From positions 744,001-808,000 of the forward strand of contig JAOVFP010000006.1 in NCBI GenBank assembly GCA_025738555.1: 64,000 bases of DNA. Reading direction: 5' to 3'. The translations under genes and the position numbers were made by a program. Source of the DNA: Cyathus striatus. Its lineage: Eukaryota > Basidiomycota > Agaricomycetes > Agaricales > Nidulariaceae. This document shows positions 45,472 to 57,099 of the stretch, piece after piece; positions within the stretch are counted from its first letter, which is position 1; the number at the start of each line of letters is the position of its first letter. Below the pieces are notes generated by a model, which searched no databases, had not been told where the DNA came from, and saw nothing but the letters and a program-made list of their open reading frames with translations.

Positions 45472-48400
45472 TCAGCTTCCGGTGTGACCAGAAGAAGACG
45501 CGGCGGTGGTGTGGTTGACAAAGGGACTTGTAAAGAAACTAGCACCAGGCCAGTCCGCGGCATTATTAGGTGCGTTGCCCCACATTGCACCGGTACCAAT
45601 GGGGGGCTGATGTCCAGGAGCCTGAAGCTGCTGAATATGTCCAGGAGGACCAATCGGAGGAAGAGGGCCATTCCTATGAGGCGGAGGGGCAAATCCAGGC
45701 GGATGCGACCATGGGCCACGTAGGTGTCCCATATGGCTATCCATCGTGTTCGAGCGGGGACTGGCAGGTCCCCAAGATTGACCAACAGCGCCGACGCTGC
45801 CCATATGTCCCATCCCAATGGGGGCAGTTCCGCTCCGCCGGGGATGGGCAGTAACAACTTCATCATCGTCAGCCAGGAGCGCGGACGATCCAAGAACCTT
45901 CGGGCTGGGACTGCGGCGGACAGGGGACCCGGATCCCGAGCTGGCGCCTTCCCCGCCGGTGCTGGCAGTAGTCGGACGAGCAATGGGTGCAGGTCGTGTG
46001 ATAGGTCCCGGACCGTCCCCAAGAATACTCGCCCTCCGTCCCTGACCAGGAGCAAACATGGGCGCAGGCGTAGAAGGCGAAGGCGCAATCGGTGTCTTAG
46101 GTTTCGAAGGCGGACCAATCGGTGAGGGATTAGACGCAGCATGCGGGAGGCCAGACGTGCCAATTCCCATCCCCACGGGGACACCGCGGCTAAACGGCGG
46201 ATCATAGGGCGTACTGAAGTTCCTAGGTAATCCCGAACCCATTGCGCCAGGATGTTGTTGCTGCATATTGGGATTGCCAAACGGATATGGGACAGGGGCG
46301 AACGTCGGTACGCGGGGTGAGAGCGCAGCGGGAGGGATCATTCCCGCTCCGGGGGCCGGACCCTGTCCGAACATCATACCCTGCGCCGGAACGTGCGGCA
46401 ACTGAGGGGTAATCGGCGTCGGTGGCTGGGAGTGCGAGTGCGGGTGGGAGCCAATAGGACCGATAGGAATACGCGTGGGCGTCTGAGGCGGGAGCTGGGG
46501 GAGCTGCTGAGGATGCTGCTGTTGCTGCTGTTGAGGATTCGCGCGGGGCCAGGCGTAGAAGGAGGCACGGAAACGGGCATAGGCTTGTTGACGACCTTCT
46601 TGTTCGGGCTCACGCCATTGACCATATTGCTCGAACCGGTGCTGTTGTTGGGAGACCTTTGCATGGGGGAGGCGGAGACACCATTCTTGACTGGCGTAGA
46701 TACCGACGACGAAGAGGAGGAAGAGGCAACGGCGTTCACGCGAGCAGGAACAGTCTTGGGAACACCATTTGCCAATGCCGCCGCCGCTGCCTGCTGCTGT
46801 AGTAGCTGTTGCTGTTGTTGCGCAGCAATAGCCGCAGCCCTCTGCTGAGCAGCCAACTTCTCCTTTGCCTCCTTCTCCTCCTTAGCCTTCCGCTCCCTCT
46901 CCTCCCTCTCTTCCCTAGCTCTCCGTTCCCTCTCCTCCCGTTCTTCCTTCACCTTCCTCTCCCTCTCCTCTCTTTCCTTCTTCTCCCGCTCAGCTTTCTC
47001 CTCCCTAACCTTCCGCTCCCTCTCCTCCCTCTCCTTCCGCTCAGCCTTCACCCTCTCCTCCTTCTCGCGCTTCTTCCGTTCCCGCTCAGCCTCCCGCTCA
47101 CGTTCCTCCAAAAGCCGCTTCCTCTTTTCATCCTCCCTGCGAGCCTTCTCCTCCTCAGCAGCCTTACGCGCCTCCTCCCTCCTCCGTCTTTCCTCCTCGC
47201 GCTTCCGCCGGTTCTCCTCCTCCAAAGCAACCTGGCGCGCCTTCAAGGCCGCTTCTTCGGCCGCCTTTTCTGCGGCGCGTGCGGCCTTCTCTTCCTCTTT
47301 CGCAAGTTTCTGTTGTCTGTTGATGGAAGATGTTAGTAAACGTGTCTATAAATGAAAGCAAGGAAGAAAGTTTCGCGGGCTGGGACAGACGCCCATTATG
47401 ATCGATAAAGATCTTGTTGCGGTCATGAATAGATACTGTCCCGGGGAGACAAAAATGAAAATCGAAATCGAAATCGGCGTGTCCTCCGTCTGGCCGAAAT
47501 GGACCGTGGACGAGATTATCGTGAAACGTGGCCACAATACATTCGAAGATGTGCCCCCCCAAAAACGATAAAATAAAAACACATACTTCTTCTTATCCTT
47601 CTTCTTCTGATTCTGAGTCTGCTTCTTGGCCTCTTTCTCCTTTGCGCCCTTTTCCTCATCCTCCAACTCGCGAAGAAGCTGCATCTGTCTCTCCTGTGCA
47701 ACTTTCTCCCGATACGCCTGCAGCACGCGCTGCTCGAACATCCTCGCTGCAAAGATGGAAAACATGCGTTTTCCCTCTTCCATTTTTTGTTCTTCTGTCA
47801 TTATCTGTAAAAATCAGTTAGCTTGAGGGAAAGGGATAAAGGGTGTAGTGGGGAAGAGAGACCTCGTCCCCATCATCGTCGTCACTCCCCTCTTCGTCTT
47901 CGCTTTCGCCTTCCTCCTCGTCCTCTTCCTCTTCCTCGGAACCCTCCTCCTCTTCGTCCTCTTCATCCTCCTCGCTCTCCTCGCTGTCGTCTTGTCCGAC
48001 AGCGCCGGCGGCTTCTTCTTCACGTTGCATCCGCCGCTCTGCAAGCTGCTCCATCATTTCGAGGAACTTCTGCCCGTCGTTTTTGAGGAGGTCGTCGGCG
48101 ACTGTCAGGATGTTCCCTGGACCTATTGTGGAATTAGATGGTGTAGAAACAGGAGGGAGGATGAAGTACCTGAAGTCAACCCATTACCTAGACTAAACAG
48201 TCCCCCTTTGGCTTGCGGAGGGTTCCCTCTCCTCTTCCCTCTGCCAGCCCTCCTCCTGCCTCTCTCCTCTTCCTCTTCTACATGCTCGCCTTCGCCTTCT
48301 TCGGGGACGACCTCTTCCTCGCTGCCCTCTCCTCACTGGCAGCATCGTCCTCGTACTCTCGCCCTCCTCGTCGTCTTCGTATTCCTCCTCCATTTCCTCC

Positions 48401-49366
48401 TCCTCGCGACGTTTTATGACGTTGACATGCGATTTACGTTTGGGGAGGGGGGTGAGGGAGGGGACGACGACTGCACCGTTTTTGTCGAGCTCGACGCTGC
48501 CGGGGAAGGGGCCTGGACCTGGAGGAGGGGGAAGTGCACCGCCGGAGGAGAGATAGCGCTGTTGGTAGGTGGCGTATTGCTCGAGCTCGTCGTAGTAGGC
48601 TTCGTAGAGGACTTCGAGCTCTTCTTCTATTGCACTCCTGGATATGGGATCGGGCGATCGGTTGTGATGGATGGATTTGATGTGGGGGGGTGAGGTGAAA
48701 AAATAGGAGGGGTTGGTTAGTTTTTTTGTGGTACTTTTTTTTTTTTTTTTTTAAAAAAAAGGAGAGATGAATTGGGAGATAAGAAATGGGAGGGTGTGAA
48801 TGAGTGGTAGGGGGATGGGATGGGAAAGAATGAAAGAAATAAGGAATAGAAACTAACCGTTTCCTGCCACATACTGCACAACCACAAGTATGTTTCTGCT
48901 GCTCCTTCATCTTCTTGAGGACGGTATCCTTCTCGATCTTGACCAAATTCTTCCGCTCCTCCTCACCGAGACCCAACCAAAAATCCTTGATGCGTTCCCT
49001 CTCCTCGGTGGAATTGGTGCTCCAGATCTTGTTGGCACTTTGCTTTCCCTTGGCATTGCTGGCGGACGCAGTGCCCCCGGTGCCAGCAGCGGGGCCAGGA
49101 GCAGCAGCAGAGGTGGGAGAGCGGTTCTTGGGAGACGAGTGGCGCTGCTGCTGCTGCTGCTGTTGCTGGGCGTAAGAAAGCGGAGCCTTGGATGCAGCCC
49201 TTGCGCTCCTCTGCTGTGTTGGTTGCTGCTGAGACTGGACAGGGGGCTGCTGGGGCTGCTGTGGGGCGGGCTGCTGCTGCTGAGGCGGATATGCCATTGG
49301 CTTTTTGCCGATGGAGACGCTGGAGGGCGGAGGATTGGGTGTGGCTGTTTGTCTGGACACTGGCAT
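45472..49366 (-). CDS. NST1: Stress-response protein NST1 (coiled-coil, acidic/basic low complexity)
   Basis: NST1 is a fungal cytoplasmic stress-response protein linked to salt tolerance and RNA-granule regulation. It starts [20 protein letters not shown]. Gln/Pro-rich text leads to [35 protein letters not shown] and [12 protein letters not shown], the conserved NST1 block. A 0.2-kb intron (poly-T/poly-A inside) joins to [20 protein letters not shown], then [40 protein letters not shown] and an acidic stretch. The long charged coiled coil ([20 protein letters not shown] onward) and a Pro-rich tail follow, stop at 45472. Three frame changes lack introns: near 46545 (a CCCC run between PSTPGP and RANPQQQQ) and two near 48320-48350 (between [17 protein letters not shown] and [16 protein letters not shown]). 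Given how conserved the gene is, sequencing indels in low-complexity DNA are a serious possibility. Confidence 0.9.
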
Positions 49367-49550
49367 GTGTGGTTGAAGAGAGTGGGATGTGAATGGGACA
49401 GTGGGAGTGGTAGTGTTGCTGGTGTGTGTGTGGGATTGGTAGTGTGAGTGGGAGTACTTGGGCGCGGAGGTTGGCGTTGACGGTGAGGACGAGGCTGGGC
49501 TTGATGTGATCCTTTCTCTGCGCCTGGAAAATGTATTGGTCAGCCCGATC

Positions 49551-50695
49551 TCAAATTTCCTGGTGCCGGCCGGAGCCGGTGACTCGCCGCATCCCCATTC
49601 GCTTGTCCTTACTTGCCATCATCAAGAATAACTTGCTCTCTGATTCTGTCGAATTGCCGTGCTCTGCTACCCCGCGGATATTCGTGGCTCGCGATGCTGT
49701 CTACGCCTGCGATATCGTTAGTCGCGGTATCCTGATGCGTGTCTGGAGAGATGTGAGCGGCGCGTAGGGAGTAAACACCACACTGACCTTCCCCTCATTC
49801 TGTCTCCTCACATCTACCGCTCTCTTCGGCCTCTCCAGGTTCTCCTTTGCTCTCTCCAGGTTCTCTTTCACTCTCTCCACACTCTCCAGCTCCTTCTCTC
49901 TCCTCCTTTTTCTTCTCTCCAGCTTTTCCCTCTCTCTCTCCACCTCTTCCTCCAACTCTTCTCCTCTCCCTCCTCCAGCTCTTCCAACTCAACCTTGGCT
50001 GTCGACCCGGAAATCCCTCTGTTCCTAATACCCTTCAAAAAAGTAAACACAACAAAAAGAAGAAAAGAAAAAGAACTAACAGACCACTCCATCTCAAGTT
50101 CCTCATTCCCACCTTCATCCCGCACGCTATCCTCAAGCACCTCACGCGCCTCTGATACCTCCAACGCAGTCCCCAAGTCTCGCTGAGACTCTTCCTCGCC
50201 AAGCTCATTCAACCGCCGCATAGACTCTACCATTTCGCGTGCTAGTGCCTCTAAGCGCGTGCGCTCTGCGGGTGTTAATGCCCGTAGAACGTTAGTTTCG
50301 TCTCTTTGGCAGGAGGGGGGGGGGACGAACGCGTCGAGGTTCCTGCTCAGGTCCAGTTGGAATGACAGGGAGACCGACTTGAACTTCCCCCCTCTCGAAT
50401 TCGCCAAATACCCACTTTCCCCTCGTTTCCTTCTTCAGGAAACACCGTATCCTCTGCCTCCCCGAGAAAATCGACACCCATCAGGTCGTACATCGGAACG
50501 AGGCTCGGTGGATGCTACATAGATCAGCAGTGTCAACTAGGGAGGAAGGAGAAGAGACGTACCTCCAACTGTGCTTGTGGGATAGAATCGTCGAGTTCTT
50601 CCACTTTCTCCGCCTGGATCATGTGTTAGATTCTACAGAGGGAAAGGGGAAGGGGAACGTACATTCACGCGTCCAGTTTGCCGCTTAAGTTGGCG
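49551..50695 (-). pseudogene. Gene A of a mosaic three-gene cluster, disrupted
   Basis: Exons read NDQTKNQEKTKRQLKRQTGR, AEKVEELDDSIPQAQLE, HPPSLVPMYDLMGVDFLGEA, then in another frame DLSRNLDAFVPPPSCQRDET and LRALTPAERTRLEALAREMV, then AKVELEELEEGEE, and in yet another frame ELEEEVEREREKLERRKRRR with NLERAKENLERPKRAVDV. The last exon TASRATNIRGVAEHGNSTES ends at 49551. No ATG is visible at the 5' end: where sister gene B has CACAATGCCC, A has CACATAACG. Frame shifts are needed near 50350 and 49950. The product would be a charged coiled-coil protein. The region above A (50785-51548) resembles that above B (52890-53536). I do not recognise the family. Confidence 0.45.
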
Positions 50696-50784
50696 TTTTG
50701 TCTTCTCTTGGTTTTTCGTTTGGTCGTTATGTGAGAGGTGGTTGTGGAGGAGGGAAGAGAGTGGGAAGTTGAGGGGAGGATGAC

Positions 50785-53536
50785 TTGGGTATGGTATGGT
50801 TTTATACTTTTGTCTCAGTTCGAATTCTGATCACTTGTCAGCCACTAGATCGGAGTTCTTACGTTGGGTTTGGATCCTCGTTGGTGATGTGTTCTGGGTC
50901 GTCGGGATATATGAGGGATTTGGTGTTTGCGATGCGTCGTGAGTGCATTTGGATGGGGGGTGTTACTCTTGTTCCTGCAAATGCGACGTATGGAGTGGGG
51001 TGGTCTTCTCGTTGGCAACATTGGAAGTTTCCCCTCGCCCCGCCCCGCCGCTGAAAGACTGAATGTATGGCGACGCTGTTCTTGTTATGACGCGTCGTTC
51101 ATGCATAACGATGATTGCGCTTTCGACCCTACTGCGCCTTTATTGAAGATACAGCCAGGAGCGCCTCTGCCCCTTTGCGCTCGTATATGCGCAATGTTCG
51201 ATACCGACTGCCGTTGGCGTGCTGTCTTCTCGTCGGTGCGCTGTCTATCGTCGAAAAAAGGATCGTGGACACTGCGCAGTATTGCTACTGCGGCTCATAT
51301 ATGTTACGATCGGGCACTTTTAGTGCTCATCGCGATGAATATGTTCTTGAGATGGGATTTAACGTGTTCTCAGTGGCTCCCGGGATGGATGTGTACACGA
51401 GCGCTTGTAACCGTGCTCTCGTCTAAACGTACGAAGGCTCTTTCACTATTTACAAACGGAAAATGGAGACTCTGTCTATCCTCTACCACTACTCTGATGC
51501 AATTCGCAAAGCCATACACCGACACTGAACAGTTCACCCCTCCTAAAACTACGTAATATTCCGCCTACGCTTGATGCTGTCAATATCCTGTTGGGTCAAT
51601 GCTTCCACTTTCTTCTGACATTCAATTAGTGCACGTACAAGCTAAACGGACAATTAGTACCATGCAAAGTGACGAACGCGACACATACATGTTCCTCTAT
51701 ACCATCTATATCGGTCGTCTTGACACCTTCCTCAATAACTTGATCGTGGGCTGCAAAGCTTCTGGGCGGGCTCAATGCCAATTGTTGGTTGGTGGGCATC
51801 TGCAGATGGATGTGAGCGATGTTGAAGGATGTAGAGCACTGCACTTACAGTCTTCGCCGCGGTGTCCTCCGTGCTTAGGCTACTCCTCCATTTTCGAACT
51901 TTATCTAGAGGAGAGTCGGGTGCTCGCTTGTTCTGGAAGAACTCCTCCCACATGCCCTTGGTTTGCTTTGTCAAGTTGTCGAGTTGGTCTGGGTTGTGGG
52001 GTGGCGGCGTGTTGCTGGGATTTGAGGCTTCTTGGGCGGGTGCATCTGCTACGGCTTGGTCAACTTGGCCTGGGTTGTTGGGTGGCGCTGTGTTGCTAGG
52101 ATTTGAGGCTCCTTCGGCGGGTGCGTCTGCTACGGCCCGGTCAACTTGGCCTGGGTTGTTGGGTGGTGCTGTGTTGCTGGGATTTGAGGCACCTGCGGCG
52201 GGTGCACCTGCTACGGCTCCCCCCTATGGAAGGACGTTAGTAATGACTCGGCAGGAAGAAAACACGTCACTGACAGTATTAGTCGTCCCCTGTATATTGT
52301 CTGGTCCCCCCACTTCCAAATCAGACCCGAACTCTGGTCCACTGAGAGGTGATGACACCTCCGATACATCCTCCAGTCCATCCTCTGGCCATTCTCTGGT
52401 CATCAACCACCACCCAAATAATACAAGCAGAATGAACAGAACCAGAACCATAAGCCACACCATCGTAAGGTCCTTGTCCTCTAGTGGGTCTCTTAACTAG
52501 ATAGGAATGAACAGCAATATCCAAAGTGAAAAAGAAAACGGACCAGCTTAAGCTCGCTCAACAGATCACGTTGCTCAGTCAGCCGCTGCGCTGACTCTGC
52601 CACTTCGGATGCCGCTTCGACTGGCACATCCTGTGTGGGGGTTGGTATCTGTGGAACGTTATAGTCATCCCATTTTGAAGGAGGAGGGGTACGGACGGGC
52701 GACCACTGCTCAGTTTCAGTTGTAACGAACGTCTATAGTCGATGATTAAACACCACACAATGAAAGAAGAAAAAGGATACAGACCTGAGCGTTCCGGGCT
52801 TCACGAATGGGCATTGTGAGGAGAGGGCGAGAGGGAGGGCGGAATGAGAGTTGGGAGTTAAGAGCTAGCAAAGAGTGCGGTGTTGAGGGAAGGAGGATGA
52901 CCTTGGTATGGGTATGTTTGTATGGTTTTGTACCTTGTCTCAGTTCTTATTCTGATCACTTGTCAGCCGCCTTACTCGTGTTGGGTACGGGTTCATGCTT
53001 TTTCTTCTTGGTTGGCTCCGATGCGGGTGTATGAGGGGATATGTGAAGTCTTCAGTGTTCATGATGCGCCCCTCATGCCTTCTTCATTGGAAGTTCTGCC
53101 CCGGATGGGCTGTCTCTCGCCGAATGGCTGAATGTATGCGCGCCTCTGATTGTCGCGAAGCGGCACTATTCACCTACCCCCGGCTATCGTTGGCGCACAC
53201 TGTTAGTGTCATCCCGTCAGTGCTATCCTCCTCGTATGAGGCTGTTATATCTACCTCTCGTTTTCTCTCGTCCCGGAAAGGATGTGCGCCTTGAGAACAC
53301 CTGTGCTTTATATAACGCACGAAGGCTCCTTCCATCCCATGGTTGGACAGTATGTGCATCTCTGGGGCTCCGGACAGGTTTCCTTTTCACTACAATCCTG
53401 TCGAGGCCCGAGCCAATTGAAGATTTACTGACGGAAGATGGAGACCTAATGCTACCCTCTGTCTATTGTCTACCACTACTCTAATGCTATTCGCAAGAGC
53501 CATACATCGACGCTGAACAATTGACCCTTCCTAAAT
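50785..53536. repeat. Segmental duplication: 50785-51548 resembles 52890-53536
   Basis: Shared words in the same order: TCTGATCACTTGTCAGCC (50826; 52952), TCTACCACTACTCT (51482; 53469), GCAA(AG)(A)GCCATAC, and AATATTCC just before the next gene's 3' exon, followed by CGTACAAGCTAAACGG in both. The two intergenic blocks plus adjoining gene ends are therefore ancient copies, with a unit near 2 kb. Long plus-strand frames inside (for example 50927-51556) are not conserved between copies. Confidence 0.65.
51549..52814 (-). CDS. Gene B: single-span membrane protein with 27-residue repeats
   Basis: Starts MPIREARNAQ. A phase-0 intron leads to TFVTTETEQWSPVRTPPPSK and a helix-prone ESAQRLTEQRDLLSELKL. 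The next exon carries LRDPLEDKDLT and a hydrophobic span LMVLVLFILLVLFGWW, then an acidic WPEDGLEDVSEVSS. The following exon has nearly three copies of a 27-residue unit (AVADAPAEGASNPSNTAPPN then NPGQVD; an 81-bp DNA repeat at about 51999-52219). It continues LTKQTKGMWEEFFQNKRAPD, MPTNQQLALSPPRS, and LVRALIECQKKVEALTQQDI ending SIKRRRNIT, stop at 51549. All five joins are in phase. The last exon is homologous to that of gene C. Function unknown; probably membrane-anchored with a Pro/Asn/Ala-rich stalk. Confidence 0.65.
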
Positions 53537-55298
53537 TTACACAATATTCCACTCATATTTGATGCCGTCAATATTCTGTTTGGTCTTTTCTGCTACCTTC
53601 TCCCGTGCACGTACAAGCTAAACGGACTTCGACAGTTGGGTGCTGGCGCCGACTCGTTTTTTGAATTTGAGCTTGAAGCTTCGATTCTTGAACGCTGATT
53701 TCAACTCCTCCCTCACCTGCTTCTCATTTAGCTCCTGTACTTGACCAGCTTCGATGGCTGGGTCGCGATTTGGCACCGACTCGCTTTGACCTGGACTTGA
53801 GCTTCGTTGTTCATGATGATTAGGGCCACGACTTCCTGCACTGGAGAATAAGTAATAACAAAGGGAAGGAAACATGACGCTGACTGCTATCGTCGATACA
53901 CTCGGCTCCTCCTGCTGCTCCCCTGATTCCTCAGCTTCGGCTAATTAGGGGGTCAGAGCTACGTTGGCCTGCAGAGATATATTAGAAATACGTTGAGGTT
54001 AACATGATATTGCGCTGACATGCGTCTCCTCCGGCTCTACTGGTTCCTGAGCTCTATCTGAGTCATGGGATGGCACAGACTCATTGCCAGAGTTTGAAGC
54101 TGCGATGGCTTTCGCTGCTGTGTCATTTTCTGTCTCTGCTGCGAACTTCTCAGCCTCTACACGTTCTTTTTTCTTCTGCAGAAATGTATGAGCAATGACT
54201 AGTAGAGGGTAAACGGGACACTAACCCTCTTTTTCCCCTCTCACTTCTTGTTCTCCATTTTCTTGGGCCGGCAGGCCTTCGTCTACAAGTGACTTGCTGC
54301 AGATGGAGCATTTACCGCCTGTCATGTACATTTGGCTCATGATCCGCAACAACTTGCCTTCGGAAAACGAACTGTGCTTGCTAGCTAGGTACTCTGCGAC
54401 GTTCCTTACGCCTTTGGCGTGGAGTAAATCATTGGCCTGCGAAACGTTAGTGGCGCGCGCAGAAAGACCGAATGCTGAACTTACATGTCTGAGATACATG
54501 GTCTCTAGGCGGTCCTCCAGGGGATCCTTCTCTACCCCCTCACCCTCTCCCAAGTTGCTTGACTATTCGTCATACGAGGATAGCTGATTGGAGGCTCCAG
54601 CTTCAACTACCTAGAAAGATGTGAGAATACATGCAGGAAGAATACACGACATAGACCTCCTTCGCCCCTTCGTCAACGTCTCCATGTTACAACTAGACTC
54701 CTTCCTTATCGTCACCTCCGGCTGCGGTAACGTTTCCCGTTTGCGTAATATGTCTATGATGCCCAAGTACTGAACCTCACTTAATGGATGTAGAATGTGA
54801 GTATTATCTCATTTGGAAGGGATGGGAGAGATACTAACCATTATTTTCTCCACCCTCGATTCAGCTCCAATCAGAACGAACGCCTACGAAGGAACAGCTA
54901 ATAAACATCACTCAACGAAGGAAAATGAACTTAGACTCGGACCTTTCTACCTTCCTCAGATTCGCATAGCACCCACTCACTCCCTGTCTCCCCTTCTTCC
55001 GGGCGTGATCGAAATGCTGGGGTGTCCTTTATGAGGGTTAGCTACTCAATAAAGGAGGCAAACAGAACTTGGCAACACACATCCTGTGGCTTCTCGCCAA
55101 CACTGGCTGCCATTCCCTCCCCGAGTGTGTTAAGTCCAACGAGCTCATATGTCGGGACGGGGTTTGTCGAAGTCTATAATGAATTAGCATGTTATCAGAA
55201 AGAACATCGAGACGTACCGACGACTCTTGGGTAACTGAAATCTTGCCGAGGGGCGTGGCTGACAATTCCACTCGGAGAACGGAAGGTGTCAAACGCAT
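53537..55298 (-). CDS. Gene C: multi-exon protein of unknown function, paralog of A and B ends
   Basis: Probable start MRLTPSVLRVELSATPLGKI, then TSTNPVPTYELVGLNTLGEG, similar to the HPPSLVPMYDLMGVDFLGEA exon of A. Downstream exons: GEGEGVEKDPLEDRLETMYL, ANDLLHAKGVRNVAEYLASK, RIMSQMYMTGGKCSICSKSL with a lone CxxC, KKKERVEAEKFAAETENDTA, EQQEEPSVSTIA, GPNHHEQRSSSPGQSESVPN, KQVREELKSAFKNRSFKLKF. A last exon LVRAREKVAEKTKQNIDGIK ends at 53537 and matches the last exon of B. If that exon is not used, the frame stops at 53618 after QLSKSV. The middle part (54560-55100) contains stops and I could not order all exons, so gene C may be partly decayed. Confidence 0.45.
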
Positions 55299-55699
55299 AA
55301 GGACGACGGGAAGGGACCCACGTTTGCGAGCGTGGGGCCGTATCCGGGCTGGCGCCTACACCCCAGGCGGGGGGGCACCGCAAGGGGCGACAGAGGGAAT
55401 AAAGAAAGAAAGTGGAAAGTTCAGGAATGATTTTAAGACTTGGTATGTCTTTGTCTCATCTTGCTAATCTAATCTAATTTGCATAGATCTGTGGTGTGCT
55501 GCTGTCCTTTGGGACTTTCGTCGATGTTGGTGCTTCCCGACGCCGGTGGCGAGTATCCGAAGGGATATTTCAAGTTGAGTTCATGCACTCGTACTCTCGA
55601 TCTTACCATACACTGCCCATGCAGTACTCAATGATCTTGAGCTGGTCTTTTCAGAAACCTTGACACCTCTAATGATCACGCTCTCTATCTCTTGCCCAG

Positions 55700-56543
55700 T
55701 AGTGTGTTTCTCAGGTATGTGGTATCCTTGTCATTGGCTAGTGAGTGCTTCAGTCCCTGGTTAGCTCAGGTGGATATATATGCAAACCCACTGGTTTCAT
55801 ATCTAGCTCGCAGATCCTCAGGTTCTTATAGAAGCTTATTGTGCTTTCTTTGAACTTCTTTCCTGCACTTGCAGTGGGGTATACTATAATCCAAGTTCAA
55901 GAACATTTTCTACTACTCTTTGCTGGTGTTTTTATATATGTTGAGCTCTTGTATGCTAACCTCATGAGTCCCAGAGGCTGGTGGTACACATGTTTTTATA
56001 CTTGGCAGGATTTGTACTTTCTGTCTTTCTGTCTTGTCCAGAATCAAATTACTTATCTTATCTCATCACAGAACTCCAGTCACATTGTATCTCCTGGTGA
56101 AAAATGGGTTTACTTTTTGACTGAGATATGTTTCCCTGTACTGCCTCTGCCTCCCTTTATCATGTCCATCAAGGTTATCATGTCATTGCCTGAGGACCAT
56201 TGATATCCCACCTTCTGTCCTTGCCTTGACTTCCCTTGCAGTTTGGGGAGCTTTGTAATCATAGATGGCTCATGTTATAATTCTTTACTTCCCTCTCATA
56301 TGTTTCCTTTCCCCCCATTTAAATTGTTTTTCAAGTGGCAACCTTTCAAGTGCCCTCACAGTTGTTCTGCTGGTTTGTCTTATTATCTCTTCCATTTTTT
56401 CATTGATAAAGGTGTGAAGTTCAATTTTTCTAACACCAAAAGTGGGCAGAAGAATAAAAAAAATAAAAATGGTACTCTTTGGTCTGGTGTCAAAATACTA
56501 TTTGCATATTTTTATCAGCTTCATCCAAAAAAAAAAAAAAAAA
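55700..56543. mobile_element. Candidate SINE-like element ending in poly(A)
   Basis: T-rich block (plus strand) unlike its surroundings. Near its left side lies GGTTAGCTCAGGTGG (55758), a good match to a pol III A box (TRGYNNARNNGG), with a weak B-box-like GGTTTCATATC about 30 bases further on. It ends in an uninterrupted A17 run (56527-56543) directly beside the 3' end of a tRNA gene. Pol III promoter on the left plus poly(A) on the right is SINE architecture. I could not define target-site duplications, and the A run also serves as the tRNA's T-run terminator. Confidence 0.4.
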
Positions 56544-56548
56544 TCAAC

Positions 56549-56633
56549 AACCCCTAGCGAGACTCGAACTCGCAACCTCCAGATTACGTAACAACGTAGA
56601 AGTCTGACGTCATAACCATTAGACAATAGGGGC
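56549..56633 (-). tRNA. tRNA-Arg (anticodon TCT) with a 12-base intron
   Basis: The minus strand folds as a full cloverleaf. Acceptor GCCCCTA pairs with TAGGGGT (the first pair is G-T). D arm GTC...GAC with GG in the loop. Anticodon arm TCAGA / TCTGG with loop C-T-TCT-A-A. T arm GCGAG TTCGAGT CTCGC. A 12-base intron (CGTTGTTACGTA) sits one base 3' of the anticodon, the canonical position. Anticodon TCT reads AGA (Arg). A run of T follows downstream on the minus strand as the pol III terminator. Confidence 0.9.
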
Positions 56634-57099
56634 TTGTTAAGATATGTTCATGTAAATTTGAGGAGTGCATTTGGATCGAAGCACTGTACCAATAAACGTA
56701 AAGGTCAAGTAAGATTAGGACATTCGGTATGGGCGCACTGGATAGGCTAATACCGTAACATCCACAATAAAATGAAACCGTCAAATGTAGCCAATATGGA
56801 ACACATGACAACGACTCGGTATCATGTCAGAGGCTGCTGGTAAATTTCTTTCATAGATAATGTAATGTGTTAAGATAGTTATTGACAAGTGTAACGAACG
56901 TATGGCTAGGAGTACAGATATGCTTTCATGCAAAAAATTTGTCCAAAAAAGAAAACTCGAAAACGACAGAAAGACAATAAAGGAAGTATAGAGTAGACTA
57001 CTTCAATGAAGGGGTAAAATTGCGTGAGCGATAACGAAGGGTATAAAATGAAAGCTAAAAACGATTTCGTACATGTGCTTTAGTAATCCCATCGAAAGC
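56634..57099. other. Spacer between tRNA and Ser-rich gene
   Basis: No gene is seen. It includes the tRNA upstream region and the 3' UTR of the Ser-rich gene. Confidence 0.4.

Noticed and set aside
46809..47336. Leu-rich plus-strand open frames over 45.5-48.7 kb
   Set aside because: They are antisense shadows of the Glu/Arg-rich NST1 coiled coil; reverse complements of GAG/AAG/CGC runs give Leu/Pro/Ser-rich text.
50927..51556. 209-codon plus-strand open frame
   Set aside because: The paralogous block at 52.9-53.5 kb does not preserve this frame, there are no family motifs, and the region is the spacer between minus-strand genes A and B.
55841..56557. Long plus-strand hydrophobic frames in the T-rich block
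   Set aside because: Phe/Leu/Tyr-rich text follows from T-rich composition; no splice or domain support.
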